Assembly (NCBI GenBank): GCA_022792815.1
Contig: JAAWBS010000002.1
Location: 39,633-103,632 of the forward strand
Length of the DNA stretch: 64,000 nt
Direction of reading: 5' to 3'
Origin: Hungatella sp.
Lineage (GTDB): Bacteria > Bacillota > Clostridia > Lachnospirales > Lachnospiraceae
Positions 52,449 through 61,598 of the stretch are shown here, one piece after another. A model generated the notes under the pieces. It worked only from the letters and a program-made list of their open reading frames with translations. It had not been told where the DNA came from and did no database searches. The number at the start of each line of letters is the position of its first letter. Position 1 is the stretch's first letter. The position numbers were made by a program, and so were the translations under genes.

Positions 52449-53189
52449 CTACATAGCCATGCCGCCGTCCACACACAATACCTGGCCTGTGATATATCTG
52501 GCCCGATCCGATGCCAGATAGACGGCTGCCCAGGCCACATCCTCCGTCTCTCCAAATACCTTCATAGGGATCTGAGCCGCTGCCCCCTCCTTTACTGCAT
52601 CCGAAAGCACCTCTGTCATCTCCGTGTTGATAAATCCGGGGGCGATGGCGTTGACCGTGATTCCCCGGCTGGCCAGCTCTCTCGCCGCCGATTTTGTCAT
52701 GCCGATGATTCCCGCCTTCGAGGCGGCATAATTCACCTGCCCCCCATTGCCCAGGACACCGGATACCGATGAGATATTGATGATCCTTCCGCTTTTCTGC
52801 CTGATCATCTGCCTGGCCACATGGCGCATGCAGTTAAAGGCCCCTTTCATGTTGGTTCTCACCACAGCGTCGAAATCCTCCTCGGACATGCGCATCAGAA
52901 GACCGTCCCTGGTAATTCCCGCATTGTTTACCAGGATATCCACATGTCCGTAAGTCTTGATCACATAATCCATCATCTCGCCGCTCTTCTCGAAGTCAGA
53001 CACATCACACCGAACTGCCTCCGCCTTTCCTCCGGCTTCCACGATCGCTCTCACCGTCTCCTCAGCTCTCTCCTGAGAACCGTTATAATTGACGATCACC
53101 TGTGCGCCTTCCCCGGCCAGAACCTTGGCGATCATCCGCCCGATTCCCCGGCTGGCTCCGGTGACCACTGCCACTTTACCTGTCAGCAT
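52449..53189 (-). CDS. fabG: 3-oxoacyl-ACP reductase FabG
   Basis: The 246-residue short-chain dehydrogenase has the NADPH motif TGASRGIGR, NNAG, and the catalytic Ser-Tyr-Lys (SSVSGVLGNGGQVNYAASK). It reduces 3-oxoacyl-ACP in each elongation cycle. The start overlaps the fabD stop by 7 nt, showing translational coupling. Confidence 0.97.
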   Translation of the reverse strand: MLTGKVAVVTGASRGIGRMIAKVLAGEGAQVIVNYNGSQERAEETVRAIVEAGGKAEAVRCDVSDFEKSGEMMDYVIKTYGHVDILVNNAGITRDGLLMRMSEEDFDAVVRTNMKGAFNCMRHVARQMIRQKSGRIINISSVSGVLGNGGQVNYAASKAGIIGMTKSAARELASRGITVNAIAPGFINTEMTEVLSDAVKEGAAAQIPMKVFGETEDVAWAAVYLASDRARYITGQVLCVDGGMAM

Positions 53190-54115
53190 CCTGTACCTCC
53201 GATTTCTCTCACCTTATCCAGATCCTCGATCTTCTCTATATTCAAGACGGTTACGTCCCTTGTTATCTTCCTCATAAAACCGCTGAGTGTCTTTCCCGGG
53301 CCGATCTCCACAAAAGTATCCACCCCATCGGAAAGCAGCATCTCCATACTCTGCTGCCATCTCACAGAAGAATACACCTGCTTTGTCAGCAAAGGTTTCA
53401 CTCTGTCTCTGTCTGTCACAAACTGAGCCGTCACATTGGCCACATAGGGGATCTGCGGAGTATTTACGGTGACAGACTTAAGGACATGCCCCAGCTTCTC
53501 TCCCGCCCCCTCAAGCATCCGCGAATGAAACGGCCCGCTGACATTTAAGGGGATCACCCTCTTGGCCCCTGCCTCTTTTAGCCTGCTCCCTGCCAGCTCC
53601 ACAGACTCTTTTCTTCCCGAAATCACGATCTGTCCCGGACAATTATAGTTGGCAATATCCACATCCTCGATATCCGCGATGACCTTCTCGATCACCTCGG
53701 CGTCCAGAGCCAGCACGGCTGCCATAGAACCGATTCCCGCCGGAACCTCCTCCTGCATGAGGATGCCTCTCTGTCTCACGGTTGTGACGGCATCCTCCCA
53801 GGACAGAACCCCGGCCGCAGTCAATGCACAATATTCTCCCAGGCTGAGACCCGCCGCCGTATCCGGACGAATCCCTGTCTGCTCCGTCAGCACCTTCATC
53901 ATGGCGATGCTGGTGGTCACCATGGCAGCCTGGGTGTACTCCGTGATATCCAGCCGATCATTCTTCTCAAAACACAGCTCGGGCATGGAAAATCCCAAAA
54001 GCTCCGATGCCCTGTCAAACACCTTTCTTCCAGTCTCCGTCTGTTCATAAAAATCCCTGCCCATACCGGCAGCCTGGGCCCCCTGACCCGGGAAAATAAA
54101 TGCAATTCTGCTCAT
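53183..54115 (-). CDS. fabD: Malonyl-CoA:ACP transacylase FabD
   Basis: The 310-residue transacylase begins IAFIFPGQGAQAAGMG and has the nucleophile Ser in GLSLGEY and the catalytic His in SGPFHS. It loads malonyl groups on to ACP. It lies 14 nt after fabK in the operon. Confidence 0.97.
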   Translation of the reverse strand: MSRIAFIFPGQGAQAAGMGRDFYEQTETGRKVFDRASELLGFSMPELCFEKNDRLDITEYTQAAMVTTSIAMMKVLTEQTGIRPDTAAGLSLGEYCALTAAGVLSWEDAVTTVRQRGILMQEEVPAGIGSMAAVLALDAEVIEKVIADIEDVDIANYNCPGQIVISGRKESVELAGSRLKEAGAKRVIPLNVSGPFHSRMLEGAGEKLGHVLKSVTVNTPQIPYVANVTAQFVTDRDRVKPLLTKQVYSSVRWQQSMEMLLSDGVDTFVEIGPGKTLSGFMRKITRDVTVLNIEKIEDLDKVREIGGTGC

Positions 54116-54129
54116 TTTTTTACTCCTCT

Positions 54130-55053
54130 TTATCCCAACAGCTTCTCAGCCTGGGCCATCATTTCCTCGATCATCTCCTGGCAGGTCTGCTCTTTGGATA
54201 TCAGTCCTGCGATCTGTCCGGCCATGACGGTTCCTCCCGCCACATCGCCTTCCTGAACCGCTCTGCGCAGCGCACCCAGTGTCAGATACTCCAACTCCTC
54301 AAAAGACTTTCCCTCTGCCTCCAACTTGGCATACTCTCTGGTCATCTGGTTTCTCAGACAGCGCACCGGATGTCCGTGACTTCTTCCCGTCACAGCAGAA
54401 TCGATATCCTTTGCCTTGATGATCCTCTGCTTATAATTCTCATGTACCACGGCTTCCTTGGACACCACAAACCGGGTGCCGATCTGGACCGCCTCCGCGC
54501 CCAGCATAAAGGCTGCCGCGATCCCTCTGCCGTCTCCGATCCCGCCTGCTGCGATGACCGGGATCTCCACCGCATCCACTACCTGGGGAACCAGAGTCAT
54601 GGTGGTCTGCTCACCGATATGTCCGCCGGATTCACACCCCTCTGCCACCACCGCGTCCGCACCGTACTTCTCCATGCGCCTTGCCAGTGCCACAGAAGCC
54701 ACCACCGGAATCACCTTGATCCCTGCTGCCTTCCACATATCCATGTATTTCTCCGGATTGCCGGCGCCGGTGGTAACCACCTTGATGCCTTCCTCCACAA
54801 CTACCTTTGCCACATCATCCGCATGAGGGCTCATGAGCATCACGTTCACCCCAAAGGGTTTATCGGTCAGCTCTCTCCCCCTGCGGATCTCCTCCCGGAT
54901 CACCTCTCCCGGAGCATTGGCCCCGCCGATCAGCCCCAGACCTCCCGCCTCAGACACCGCGGCCGCCAGATGGTGTTCTGCTACCCAGGCCATACCTCCC
55001 TGGATGATGGGATATGAGATCCCTAATAACTCTGTGATTCTTGTCTTCATCAT
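54130..55053 (-). CDS. fabK: Enoyl-ACP reductase FabK (FMN type)
   Basis: The 307-residue flavoprotein has IQGGMAWVAEHHLAAAVSEA at the N-terminus, the FabK-specific AEGCESGGHIGE, and VIAAGGIGDGRG. It reduces enoyl-ACP with NAD(P)H and FMN in place of the triclosan-sensitive FabI. The ATG overlaps the last base of the acpP stop (TAATG). No fabI is in the window, so FabK is likely the main enoyl reductase. Confidence 0.96.
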   Translation of the reverse strand: MMKTRITELLGISYPIIQGGMAWVAEHHLAAAVSEAGGLGLIGGANAPGEVIREEIRRGRELTDKPFGVNVMLMSPHADDVAKVVVEEGIKVVTTGAGNPEKYMDMWKAAGIKVIPVVASVALARRMEKYGADAVVAEGCESGGHIGEQTTMTLVPQVVDAVEIPVIAAGGIGDGRGIAAAFMLGAEAVQIGTRFVVSKEAVVHENYKQRIIKAKDIDSAVTGRSHGHPVRCLRNQMTREYAKLEAEGKSFEELEYLTLGALRRAVQEGDVAGGTVMAGQIAGLISKEQTCQEMIEEMMAQAEKLLG

Positions 55054-55283
55054 TACTCCACGCCTTTTTCTTTCAGATAATTGATTACTTCCCCTACGGT
55101 CAGCAGACTCTGTAAATCCTCAGCCGGGATCTCCACGGAATACTCGTCCTCCAGAGCCATCACCAGCTCAAACAGATCCAGAGAATCCGCTCCCAGGTCA
55201 TCTTTAAAGCTGGAATCCTCCGTGATGGTATCTGCTTCCACACTCAGCTGGTCTGCAATCAGTTCCTTCATCTTCTCTAACAT
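55053..55283 (-). CDS. acpP: Acyl carrier protein
   Basis: The 76-residue acidic helical carrier has the phosphopantetheine-attachment Ser in LGADSLDLFELVMALE. It holds growing acyl chains. It lies between fabH and fabK, 128 nt after fabH, and is translationally linked to fabK. Confidence 0.97.
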   Translation of the reverse strand: MLEKMKELIADQLSVEADTITEDSSFKDDLGADSLDLFELVMALEDEYSVEIPAEDLQSLLTVGEVINYLKEKGVE

Positions 55284-55411
55284 CTCTTATTCTCCTTTTC
55301 CTATTTTGGTCATAATTGACCTTTTTCTTCTGCCCGGGCCCGTCTGCCGCTTCTGCCCAAGGCCTCTATAGCAAGTCTCCGCAGATTTCGAAAACTTTGA
55401 CTATCAAAAAA

Positions 55412-56392
55412 TTACTGCCACTGTATTAAAGATGCCCCCCATGTCAGCCCTGCTCCAAATCCTGCCAGAATCACCTTATCTCCCGAAGACAGCCTCCCGT
55501 CCCGGTTCAATTCATCTAACAGCACAGGGATCGTAGCCCCGGACGTGTTGCCGTAACATTCGATATTCATAGGGATCTTGTCCATGGAGACCTTAAGCCT
55601 CCTGGCTATAGACTCACAGATCCGAAAATTAGCCTGATGGAGAACCAGATACTTGATCTCCTCCATCTTTGTCCCTGTGTTCGAGAGCAGCTGTTCGATA
55701 CACTCCGGAACCTTCTTCACCGCGAACTTAAAAACCTCCTGGCCTTCCATAGAGATGTATCCGATCTCAGGCTTCGTCCCTGTGAGAAAATTCCCCATAG
55801 TCCTGGACCTGCAGGTGAGTACCGAGGCCTTCCGCCCGTCCGATCCGATCTCCGTGCGGATCACGCCTGACCCTGTCTCCTGTTCCTCACAGCCTCTCAC
55901 CACCACCGCACCGGCCCCGTCTCCAAACAGCACACAGGTACTTCGGTCACTCCAGTCTACCAGCTTGCTCAGATTATCCGCGCCGATGACCAGCCCGGTC
56001 CGATACACCCCTGACCGGATAAAAGAATCCGCCGTGTTGAGAGCAAAGATAAAACCTGAGCAGGCAGCGCTGATATCATACCCCACCGCCCGGTCTGCCC
56101 CCAGAATTCCCTGAACCTCACAGGCCGCACTGGGAAAGCAGTGATCCGCCGTAGCCGTACCCACTACGATAAGATCGATCTCCTCCGGACCAACTCCTGC
56201 ATCCTCCATGGCCCGCCTTGCCGCCTCTGCCGCCATGGCTGTGGTACCCTGTCCCAGAGAGATTCTTCTCTCTCGAATCCCTGTCCGGGTACTGATCCAC
56301 TCATCACTGGTTTCCACGATCCCTGCCAGGTCTTCGTTTGTCACCACCCGGTCCGGAGCATAGGATCCAGTTCCTATTATCATCGTCTTCAT
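55412..56392 (-). CDS. fabH: 3-oxoacyl-ACP synthase III FabH
   Basis: The 326-residue initiating condensing enzyme has Cys in ISAACSGFIFAL, His in VLHQANFRI and Asn in ECYGNTSGATIP. It condenses acetyl-CoA with malonyl-ACP. I start it at ATG 56392 (AAGGAC upstream); five upstream codons begin with TTG. It is the first gene of the operon and sits directly behind the promoter and palindrome at 56411-56456. Confidence 0.96.
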   Translation of the reverse strand: MKTMIIGTGSYAPDRVVTNEDLAGIVETSDEWISTRTGIRERRISLGQGTTAMAAEAARRAMEDAGVGPEEIDLIVVGTATADHCFPSAACEVQGILGADRAVGYDISAACSGFIFALNTADSFIRSGVYRTGLVIGADNLSKLVDWSDRSTCVLFGDGAGAVVVRGCEEQETGSGVIRTEIGSDGRKASVLTCRSRTMGNFLTGTKPEIGYISMEGQEVFKFAVKKVPECIEQLLSNTGTKMEEIKYLVLHQANFRICESIARRLKVSMDKIPMNIECYGNTSGATIPVLLDELNRDGRLSSGDKVILAGFGAGLTWGASLIQWQ

Positions 56393-56410
56393 TATTTTGT
56401 CCTTCAAATG

Positions 56411-56456
56411 TTTTGATTTTCAAAATAATCTTATCCAACTGTCATAGATTTGTCAA
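56411..56456 (-). promoter_or_regulatory. fab operon promoter with FabT-like palindrome
   Basis: On the minus strand a perfect TTGACA (56456-56451), 17 nt and TAAGAT (56433-56428) form the promoter. A 15-bp palindrome TTTTGATTTTCAAAA (56411-56425) follows immediately, covering the expected transcription start. Its shape resembles the TTTGATNATCAAA-type site of the MarR-family repressor FabT (recalled from streptococci). No fabT gene is adjacent. Confidence 0.7.
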
Positions 56457-56594
56457 GAAAATTTTTCATCTTTTCCCCTAAATTATCTGATGAAAAAATC
56501 TTGAAACCGCCCTTTTGTAACCGATTTGTAACCAATATGCATTATAATAGCTTTAAACTTACATATTTTGAATCTTAGACTTGGAGGTAGTGAC

Positions 56595-57278
56595 ATGCGG
56601 TATCGAACTCAACTGCCAAATGAAGACAAATATGTGATCCTTGTCATCAGGGATTTATCCAACAGCCATATATCCGGTTCCATCTATCATTCTCTCGGGG
56701 AAGAGAGAATTCGCTTTCATGGATTTTGGGAATTCGCCAATGAGATGGAACATCTTTCCGATTATCTGACCTACCCTTCTGTCTCCATGGAGAGAAGAAG
56801 TCTGCTACCTGCCGATGAATCCTCTGACTTAGAAGAGAGAGTAGACCGGATCGAAGGGCGTATGCGGGGAAGCAAACCTCTTCACACCTACCGTCTGCAG
56901 CTTCTCCACCGCTTCAACGGCACATGGCAGGGAACACTGCAGGACAGAGAGTCCGGCGAGATGTGGAGATTCGAAAGTTTTCTCGATTTCGTGCGCAGGT
57001 TGGAAGCGCAGTTTTACATTCCTGTAGAAAAATCGTTTATCCCTGATCTTCCCAACGGCAATTATTTCTATCAAAAAGACGGTCAGGAATTTTCTATCCA
57101 TATTTTGTTTCAACGAAACAGGACATGGCAGGGGACTCTCTGCTGGCTCAGCGGCAAAAAGACGGTGAATTTCAGAAGTTATCTGGAATTGCTGTTAATT
57201 CTCGGAGAGGTCTTTCATATGGAAGATGCGCCGATTATTCAGATGAGAGATTACGATGGATTAGTTAAAACAAGCTGA
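56595..57278 (+). CDS. Unrecognised protein with three internal repeats
   Basis: The 227-residue product is not one I recognise. Three segments share a pattern of a short beta stretch with W/S-x-G-[TS]-[LI], a charged turn and a F-x-[SG]-[FY]-x-E/D-helix: about residues 10-55 (SGSIYHSLGEE), 95-135 (TWQGTLQDRESGEMWRFESF) and 165-210 (TWQGTLCWLSGKKTVNFRSY). No signal or membrane segment is visible. TTGGAGG precedes ATG 56595. It is divergent from the fab operon and convergent with rsmI, ending at a shared terminator. Confidence 0.6.
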   Translation: MRYRTQLPNEDKYVILVIRDLSNSHISGSIYHSLGEERIRFHGFWEFANEMEHLSDYLTYPSVSMERRSLLPADESSDLEERVDRIEGRMRGSKPLHTYRLQLLHRFNGTWQGTLQDRESGEMWRFESFLDFVRRLEAQFYIPVEKSFIPDLPNGNYFYQKDGQEFSIHILFQRNRTWQGTLCWLSGKKTVNFRSYLELLLILGEVFHMEDAPIIQMRDYDGLVKTS

Positions 57279-57284
57279 CAAAAA

Positions 57285-57304
57285 GGGGAGGCCGCGGCCT
57301 CCCC
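57285..57304. terminator. Bidirectional terminator between the three-repeat gene and rsmI
   Basis: A perfect 20-bp palindrome, GGGGAGGCCG paired with CGGCCTCCCC, is followed on the minus strand directly by TTTTT and on the plus strand by TTATCTCTCATTTTTT. Confidence 0.85.
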
Positions 57305-57311
57305 TTATCTC

Positions 57312-58160
57312 TCATTTTTTCATCAAAAGCTGATACACATCCCTGCGGCTGATCCCCCGGTCTTTCGCCGTCATCCGCATGGCCTCCTTGCGCTCCATAC
57401 CCTGGCTCTCATAAAAGTTCACATGTTCCTCCACAGTCATCTCTTCCCAGACATCCCTCTGGGCCTCCTGCCTTTCCCTCCATCCAATCCCTTCCAGAAC
57501 GATGACACACTCTCCTTTCGGCTCCTCGTCCCCATACCTGGACAGAGCCTCCTCCAGTGTGGTCTGCCACGCCTCCTCGTACCGCTTAGTCAGCTCCCGG
57601 CACAGGGTCATGCGCCGATTCCCCAGACTCTCCAGAAGCTCTGTGAGAGTCTTTACCAGACGGTGGGGCGCTTCATATAAAAGGATGGTTCTGGTCTCCT
57701 GCCTCAGCTCCTCCAAAATCCGCTGTCTTTCTTTCTTATCAGAAGGCAGAAAGGCCTCGAAACAAAACCTCCTGGTGCTCATCCCAGACAATGTGAGAGC
57801 CGTGATACAGGCGGCCGGCCCCGGCAGAGAAGTCACCTCAATCCCCGCCTCATAACACTGCCGTACCAACTCTTCCCCAGGGTCTGAGATCCCGGGAGTC
57901 CCCGCATCCGTGACGAGAGCCACCTGGATTCCTTCCCTCATCTGTTCTACCAGATACCTGGCCTTGTCGATCTTATTAAACTCATGATAACTGGTCATCG
58001 GCGTCCTGATCTCAAAATGATTGAGAAGCTTGATGGTGTGCCTGGTATCCTCCGCCGCGATCACGTCTGCCTCCTTCAGAGTCTTTAAAACCCGAAAAGA
58101 GATGTCCTCCAGATTACCTATGGGTGTTGCACATAAATATAATTTTCCGTTTCTCTCCAC
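57312..58160 (-). CDS. rsmI: 16S rRNA 2'-O-ribose methyltransferase RsmI
   Basis: The 282-residue SAM enzyme methylates the ribose of C1402 in 16S rRNA. LYLCATPIGNLEDISFRVLK at the N-terminus, AEDTR, and DAGTPGISDPGEELVR with GPAACITALTLSG are family signatures. It uses a GTG start, seven nt after GGAGGG. It follows the TrmN6-like gene by 27 nt. Confidence 0.95.
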   Translation of the reverse strand: MERNGKLYLCATPIGNLEDISFRVLKTLKEADVIAAEDTRHTIKLLNHFEIRTPMTSYHEFNKIDKARYLVEQMREGIQVALVTDAGTPGISDPGEELVRQCYEAGIEVTSLPGPAACITALTLSGMSTRRFCFEAFLPSDKKERQRILEELRQETRTILLYEAPHRLVKTLTELLESLGNRRMTLCRELTKRYEEAWQTTLEEALSRYGDEEPKGECVIVLEGIGWRERQEAQRDVWEEMTVEEHVNFYESQGMERKEAMRMTAKDRGISRRDVYQLLMKK

Positions 58161-58187
58161 TGCATACCCTCCGGTCTGTCCGTCCGC

Positions 58188-58925
58188 TTAGTATCCGTAA
58201 ATCTCATAGATTTCATCTGTATAGATCCCCTGCTCCCGATACACCACCACAGGGGCCTCCACCTTCACCATAGATCCCCCGCCTCTCACAGCCTCGATCA
58301 GCACCATGTTGGCCTCTCTGTCGGCATAGGGGTGTACCATCTTGATTCTCTTCGGCTCCAGCTTATGGGATGTCAGAGCCGTGATGATCTCGATCAGCCG
58401 GTGAGGCCGATGAACCAGATAGAAACGGCCTCCAGGCCTTAAGAGCCGGGCTGCTTCTCTCACCACATCCTCCAGAGTGCACAGCACCTCATGTCTGGCG
58501 ATGGCTTTCGGCAGATCCGGGTTCTTTAGACCATGGGAATCATTCATATAAGGCGGGTTGGATGTCACCACATCAAATACAGACAGCCCGAAGATCTCCC
58601 CTGCCTTCCGGATATCTCCCTCCACGATGGAAATCTTTTCCTCCAGGCCGTTGAGAACCACACTTCTCGCCGCCATCTCCGCCATATCTTCCTGGATCTC
58701 AAGTCCGGTATAATGCTTTCCCTCATACTTGGCTTCCAGAAGGATTGGGATAATCCCTGTCCCCGTCCCCAGATCCAACACTCTCTCCCCAGGTTTTACC
58801 TGGGCAAACCCTGACAGAAGAACTGCATCCATGCCAAAACAAAATTTTTTCTTATTCTGGATGATCCTGTACCCGTTTCTCTGCAGGTCGTCGATGCGCT
58901 CATGTTCTCTGATGTCAATCTTCAT
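58188..58925 (-). CDS. TrmN6-like SAM-dependent methyltransferase (tRNA1(Val) A37 type)
   Basis: The 245-residue methylase has the SAM motif RVLDLGTGTGIIPILL and the adenine-N6 catalytic motif TSNPPYM. It is the YfiC/TrmN6 family, often found between ricT and rsmI in Bacillota. The start overlaps ricT by 11 nt. The target base is by family analogy. Confidence 0.9.
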   Translation of the reverse strand: MKIDIREHERIDDLQRNGYRIIQNKKKFCFGMDAVLLSGFAQVKPGERVLDLGTGTGIIPILLEAKYEGKHYTGLEIQEDMAEMAARSVVLNGLEEKISIVEGDIRKAGEIFGLSVFDVVTSNPPYMNDSHGLKNPDLPKAIARHEVLCTLEDVVREAARLLRPGGRFYLVHRPHRLIEIITALTSHKLEPKRIKMVHPYADREANMVLIEAVRGGGSMVKVEAPVVVYREQGIYTDEIYEIYGY

Positions 58926-59826
58926 TCAGCTTTGACTTTCTCTCTCTCTTCTCCAGCGCCTCCAGCTTCTTCAACTCATCATCCTGCACATGAACCTTAT
59001 CTTTCTTTCGTCTGGGCTTAAAGCGAAGCTGTTCTGCCTTGTACTCCCTGATCTCCTTCTCGTCCTTGTCCACAGTCACGACCACCTTCACCAGTTGGCG
59101 CAGCACATTGACACTGTGAACCTCACCCTTTAGATTGTCATCTGTAGTCACATAGTCGCCGATTCCGGGAAGCTTGCTGTTGAGATATTCATAGGTCTCC
59201 TCCTCATTTTTCAGACAGCACATGAGGCGGCCGCAGACTCCAGAGATCTTTGTGGGATTCAGGGACAGATTCTGCTCCTTCGCCATCTTGATGGACACCG
59301 GAATAAACTCTGACAGATAAGAATGGCAGCAAAGAGGCCTTCCGCAGATCCCCACGCCTCCTACGATCTTCGTCTCATCTCTGACTCCCACCTGTCTCAG
59401 CTCGATTCTGGTCTTAAATACGGCCGCAAGGTCCTTCACCAGCTCCCGAAAATCGATCCTCCCGTCAGCCGTAAAATAGAACAGGATCTTATTGTTGTCA
59501 AATGTATACTCCACATCGATCAGCTTCATCTCAAGATTATGCTTCTTAATCTTTTCCAGGCAAATCTTAAATGCATCCTTCTCTTTTTTCTTATTAGATG
59601 CCTCGATGGCCTCATCTTCTGCATTGGCCATGCGGATCACGGACTTTAAGGGCTGGATCACCTTGGCATCCTCCACCTCCCGGCATCCGAGAACTACATA
59701 ACCGTACTCGATCCCCCGGGCGGTTTCCACGATCACATGCTGACCTGACTGGATATCGTATCTCCCAGGGGCGAAATAGTAGATCTTCCCTGCGTTTCGA
59801 AACCTTACACCTATCACTTTCATCAT
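58915..59826 (-). CDS. ricT: PSP1-domain protein RicT (YaaT)
   Basis: The 303-residue protein has the Cys pairs GVGICGRPLCCHSYL and GVCGRLMCCL typical of RicT/YaaT. In Bacillus, RicT with RicA and RicF assists RNase Y-dependent RNA maturation and phosphorelay-driven sporulation. It overlaps holB by 4 nt, as is standard. A charged C-terminal tail rich in Lys and Glu follows the PSP1 domain. Confidence 0.94.
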   Translation of the reverse strand: MMKVIGVRFRNAGKIYYFAPGRYDIQSGQHVIVETARGIEYGYVVLGCREVEDAKVIQPLKSVIRMANAEDEAIEASNKKKEKDAFKICLEKIKKHNLEMKLIDVEYTFDNNKILFYFTADGRIDFRELVKDLAAVFKTRIELRQVGVRDETKIVGGVGICGRPLCCHSYLSEFIPVSIKMAKEQNLSLNPTKISGVCGRLMCCLKNEEETYEYLNSKLPGIGDYVTTDDNLKGEVHSVNVLRQLVKVVVTVDKDEKEIREYKAEQLRFKPRRKKDKVHVQDDELKKLEALEKRERKSKLNED

Positions 59827-60815
59827 ATTCCGTTCTCCTTTATAACCAGGAACATCAGCTCCATGGCAAGTTCCATATTGACATTGGCCTGCAGTCTGAT
59901 TCTCGCCTTCTCGATCGCCTGCAGAATATTTTCAAAGCCGTCATAGCCTGTCCTCTGGCTCATCTCATTGATGGCACTGTATTCATCCTTAAAGATCAGG
60001 AGATTGGCATCCTTTGTCACCTTGAACATCAAGGCATCCCTGTACCACAGCTGCATAAAATCCAGGCACTCATAGAGATCCCTGTCCTCCTCCTTGATCT
60101 TCTTGATATAATTTAAGAGTATGGAAATATCCATGCTGCCGATATTTTTCAGCATGTGAAGCAATTCCTCACATAGAATCTGGAAATCCTCTGACTGGGC
60201 CATCCGAACCGCTTTTCCCATATTTCCCCTGGCAAATGCAGCATAGATCTCCGACTTTGATTCGGAAACTCTCAGCTTCTCTGTCAGGTGATCTCTGATG
60301 GCGGAATCCTTCAGCGGCTTTAATTTCAGCTGAATACACCGTGAGAGTATGGTGGGAAGAAAACTGTCCGGATTGGCGGTCAGCAGGATAAGAACTGCAT
60401 AGGCAGGCGGTTCCTCTATGGTTTTGAGAAGAGCGTTCTGAGCCTGAATCGTCATCTTCTCCGCTTCCGGCACGATATAAATCTTATAACTCCCATTATA
60501 TGGACGGATGGAGATGGTATCATTGATCTGACTTCTGATATCATCCACGCTGATGCTTACCTTTTCATGAGTCACCCGGATCAGATCCGGATGATTGCCT
60601 GACATAACCTGCTTACAGCCGTGGCAGGTACAGCAGGGAACCAAATTGCCGGATTCGCACAGAAGAATCTGGGCAAATGCAGACGCCAGGGCACTTTTCC
60701 CCATCCCCTGCTCTCCGGACAGAATATAAGCGTGGGAAACCTTATGGCTGGCAATCGCCTTCTGAAAATGAGTTTTAATATGATCCTGACCTGGAATCTC
60801 GCTAAATGTTGGCAT
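59823..60815 (-). CDS. holB: DNA polymerase III subunit delta' HolB
   Basis: The 330-residue clamp-loader subunit has ILSGEQGMGKSALASAFA (P-loop), the zinc cluster CCTCHGCKQ and LLKTIEEPPAYAVLILLT. It loads the sliding clamp with tau and delta. CGGAGG precedes the ATG. It lies 72 nt after tmk in the usual tmk-holB-ricT order. Confidence 0.95.
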   Translation of the reverse strand: MPTFSEIPGQDHIKTHFQKAIASHKVSHAYILSGEQGMGKSALASAFAQILLCESGNLVPCCTCHGCKQVMSGNHPDLIRVTHEKVSISVDDIRSQINDTISIRPYNGSYKIYIVPEAEKMTIQAQNALLKTIEEPPAYAVLILLTANPDSFLPTILSRCIQLKLKPLKDSAIRDHLTEKLRVSESKSEIYAAFARGNMGKAVRMAQSEDFQILCEELLHMLKNIGSMDISILLNYIKKIKEEDRDLYECLDFMQLWYRDALMFKVTKDANLLIFKDEYSAINEMSQRTGYDGFENILQAIEKARIRLQANVNMELAMELMFLVIKENGI

Positions 60816-60887
60816 ATGGAAGACCTCCGTAGCTTATTATTCTTAAAGGCACTCACAGTGAGATTATAGCACGAATCTTCATTCTGT

Positions 60888-61586
60888 TCAAATAACTTTA
60901 TCTGTAAATAACATCTTGTTCAGTTTCTCTCTGATCTCTTCATGAATTTCCTCGATTTTTCTCATCTTTCCCGGACACTGACAGCATCGGATCTTTGTCC
61001 AGTTATATTTTTCTCCCACAAACATGCTGTTCTCGTAGGACTGTGTCAGAAATCGGGCATTTGTCTCATGGATGTCTTTTTCAGATTCATGTGTGAACTT
61101 ATTTTCCCTGTCCTTCATGAGGAGAAATGCCGTCTTCGGATCCACATCCAGAAAAAACACTACATCCGGCACAGGAAGCCCTCCTTTTTGGAATTCAAAA
61201 TCATAGTCCCAGTCTAAAAATCGTTCTTTTTCTTCCATAGATGTAAGCTTTGATGTCTGATGCAGCATATTGCTGGTCACATACCGGTCACAGATCACGA
61301 CAGCATCCTCTGAGGACTCATAAAACTCTTTCCACTCTCCAAGATAAGAGGCAAACCTGTCCACGGCAAAAAAAGAGGAAGCCACGTAGGCATTGACACC
61401 ATAGGGATCTGTTCCGAATCTGCCTCCAAGATACATCTTCACCAAGGAGGAGGAGGGACTCTCATAATTCGGATAAGAAACCATCTTTACCTTTTTCCCC
61501 TGATCTTTCAAATATTCATACAAAAGTTTTGTCTGAGTGGCCTTCCCGCTTCCGTCGCTGCCCTCGATTACAATCAATGTTCCCAT
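60888..61586 (-). CDS. tmk: Thymidylate kinase
   Basis: The 232-residue kinase phosphorylates dTMP. P-loop LIVIEGSDGSGKATQTKLL, the CDRYVTSN substrate motif and DVDPKTAFLLMKDREN are visible. The DRxxxS family Arg is in the expected place. It starts MGTLIVIEG after GAGAGAGG. It is 12 nt after the decarboxylase gene. Confidence 0.95.
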   Translation of the reverse strand: MGTLIVIEGSDGSGKATQTKLLYEYLKDQGKKVKMVSYPNYESPSSSLVKMYLGGRFGTDPYGVNAYVASSFFAVDRFASYLGEWKEFYESSEDAVVICDRYVTSNMLHQTSKLTSMEEKERFLDWDYDFEFQKGGLPVPDVVFFLDVDPKTAFLLMKDRENKFTHESEKDIHETNARFLTQSYENSMFVGEKYNWTKIRCCQCPGKMRKIEEIHEEIREKLNKMLFTDKVI

Positions 61587-61598
61587 GTTCCTCTCTCC

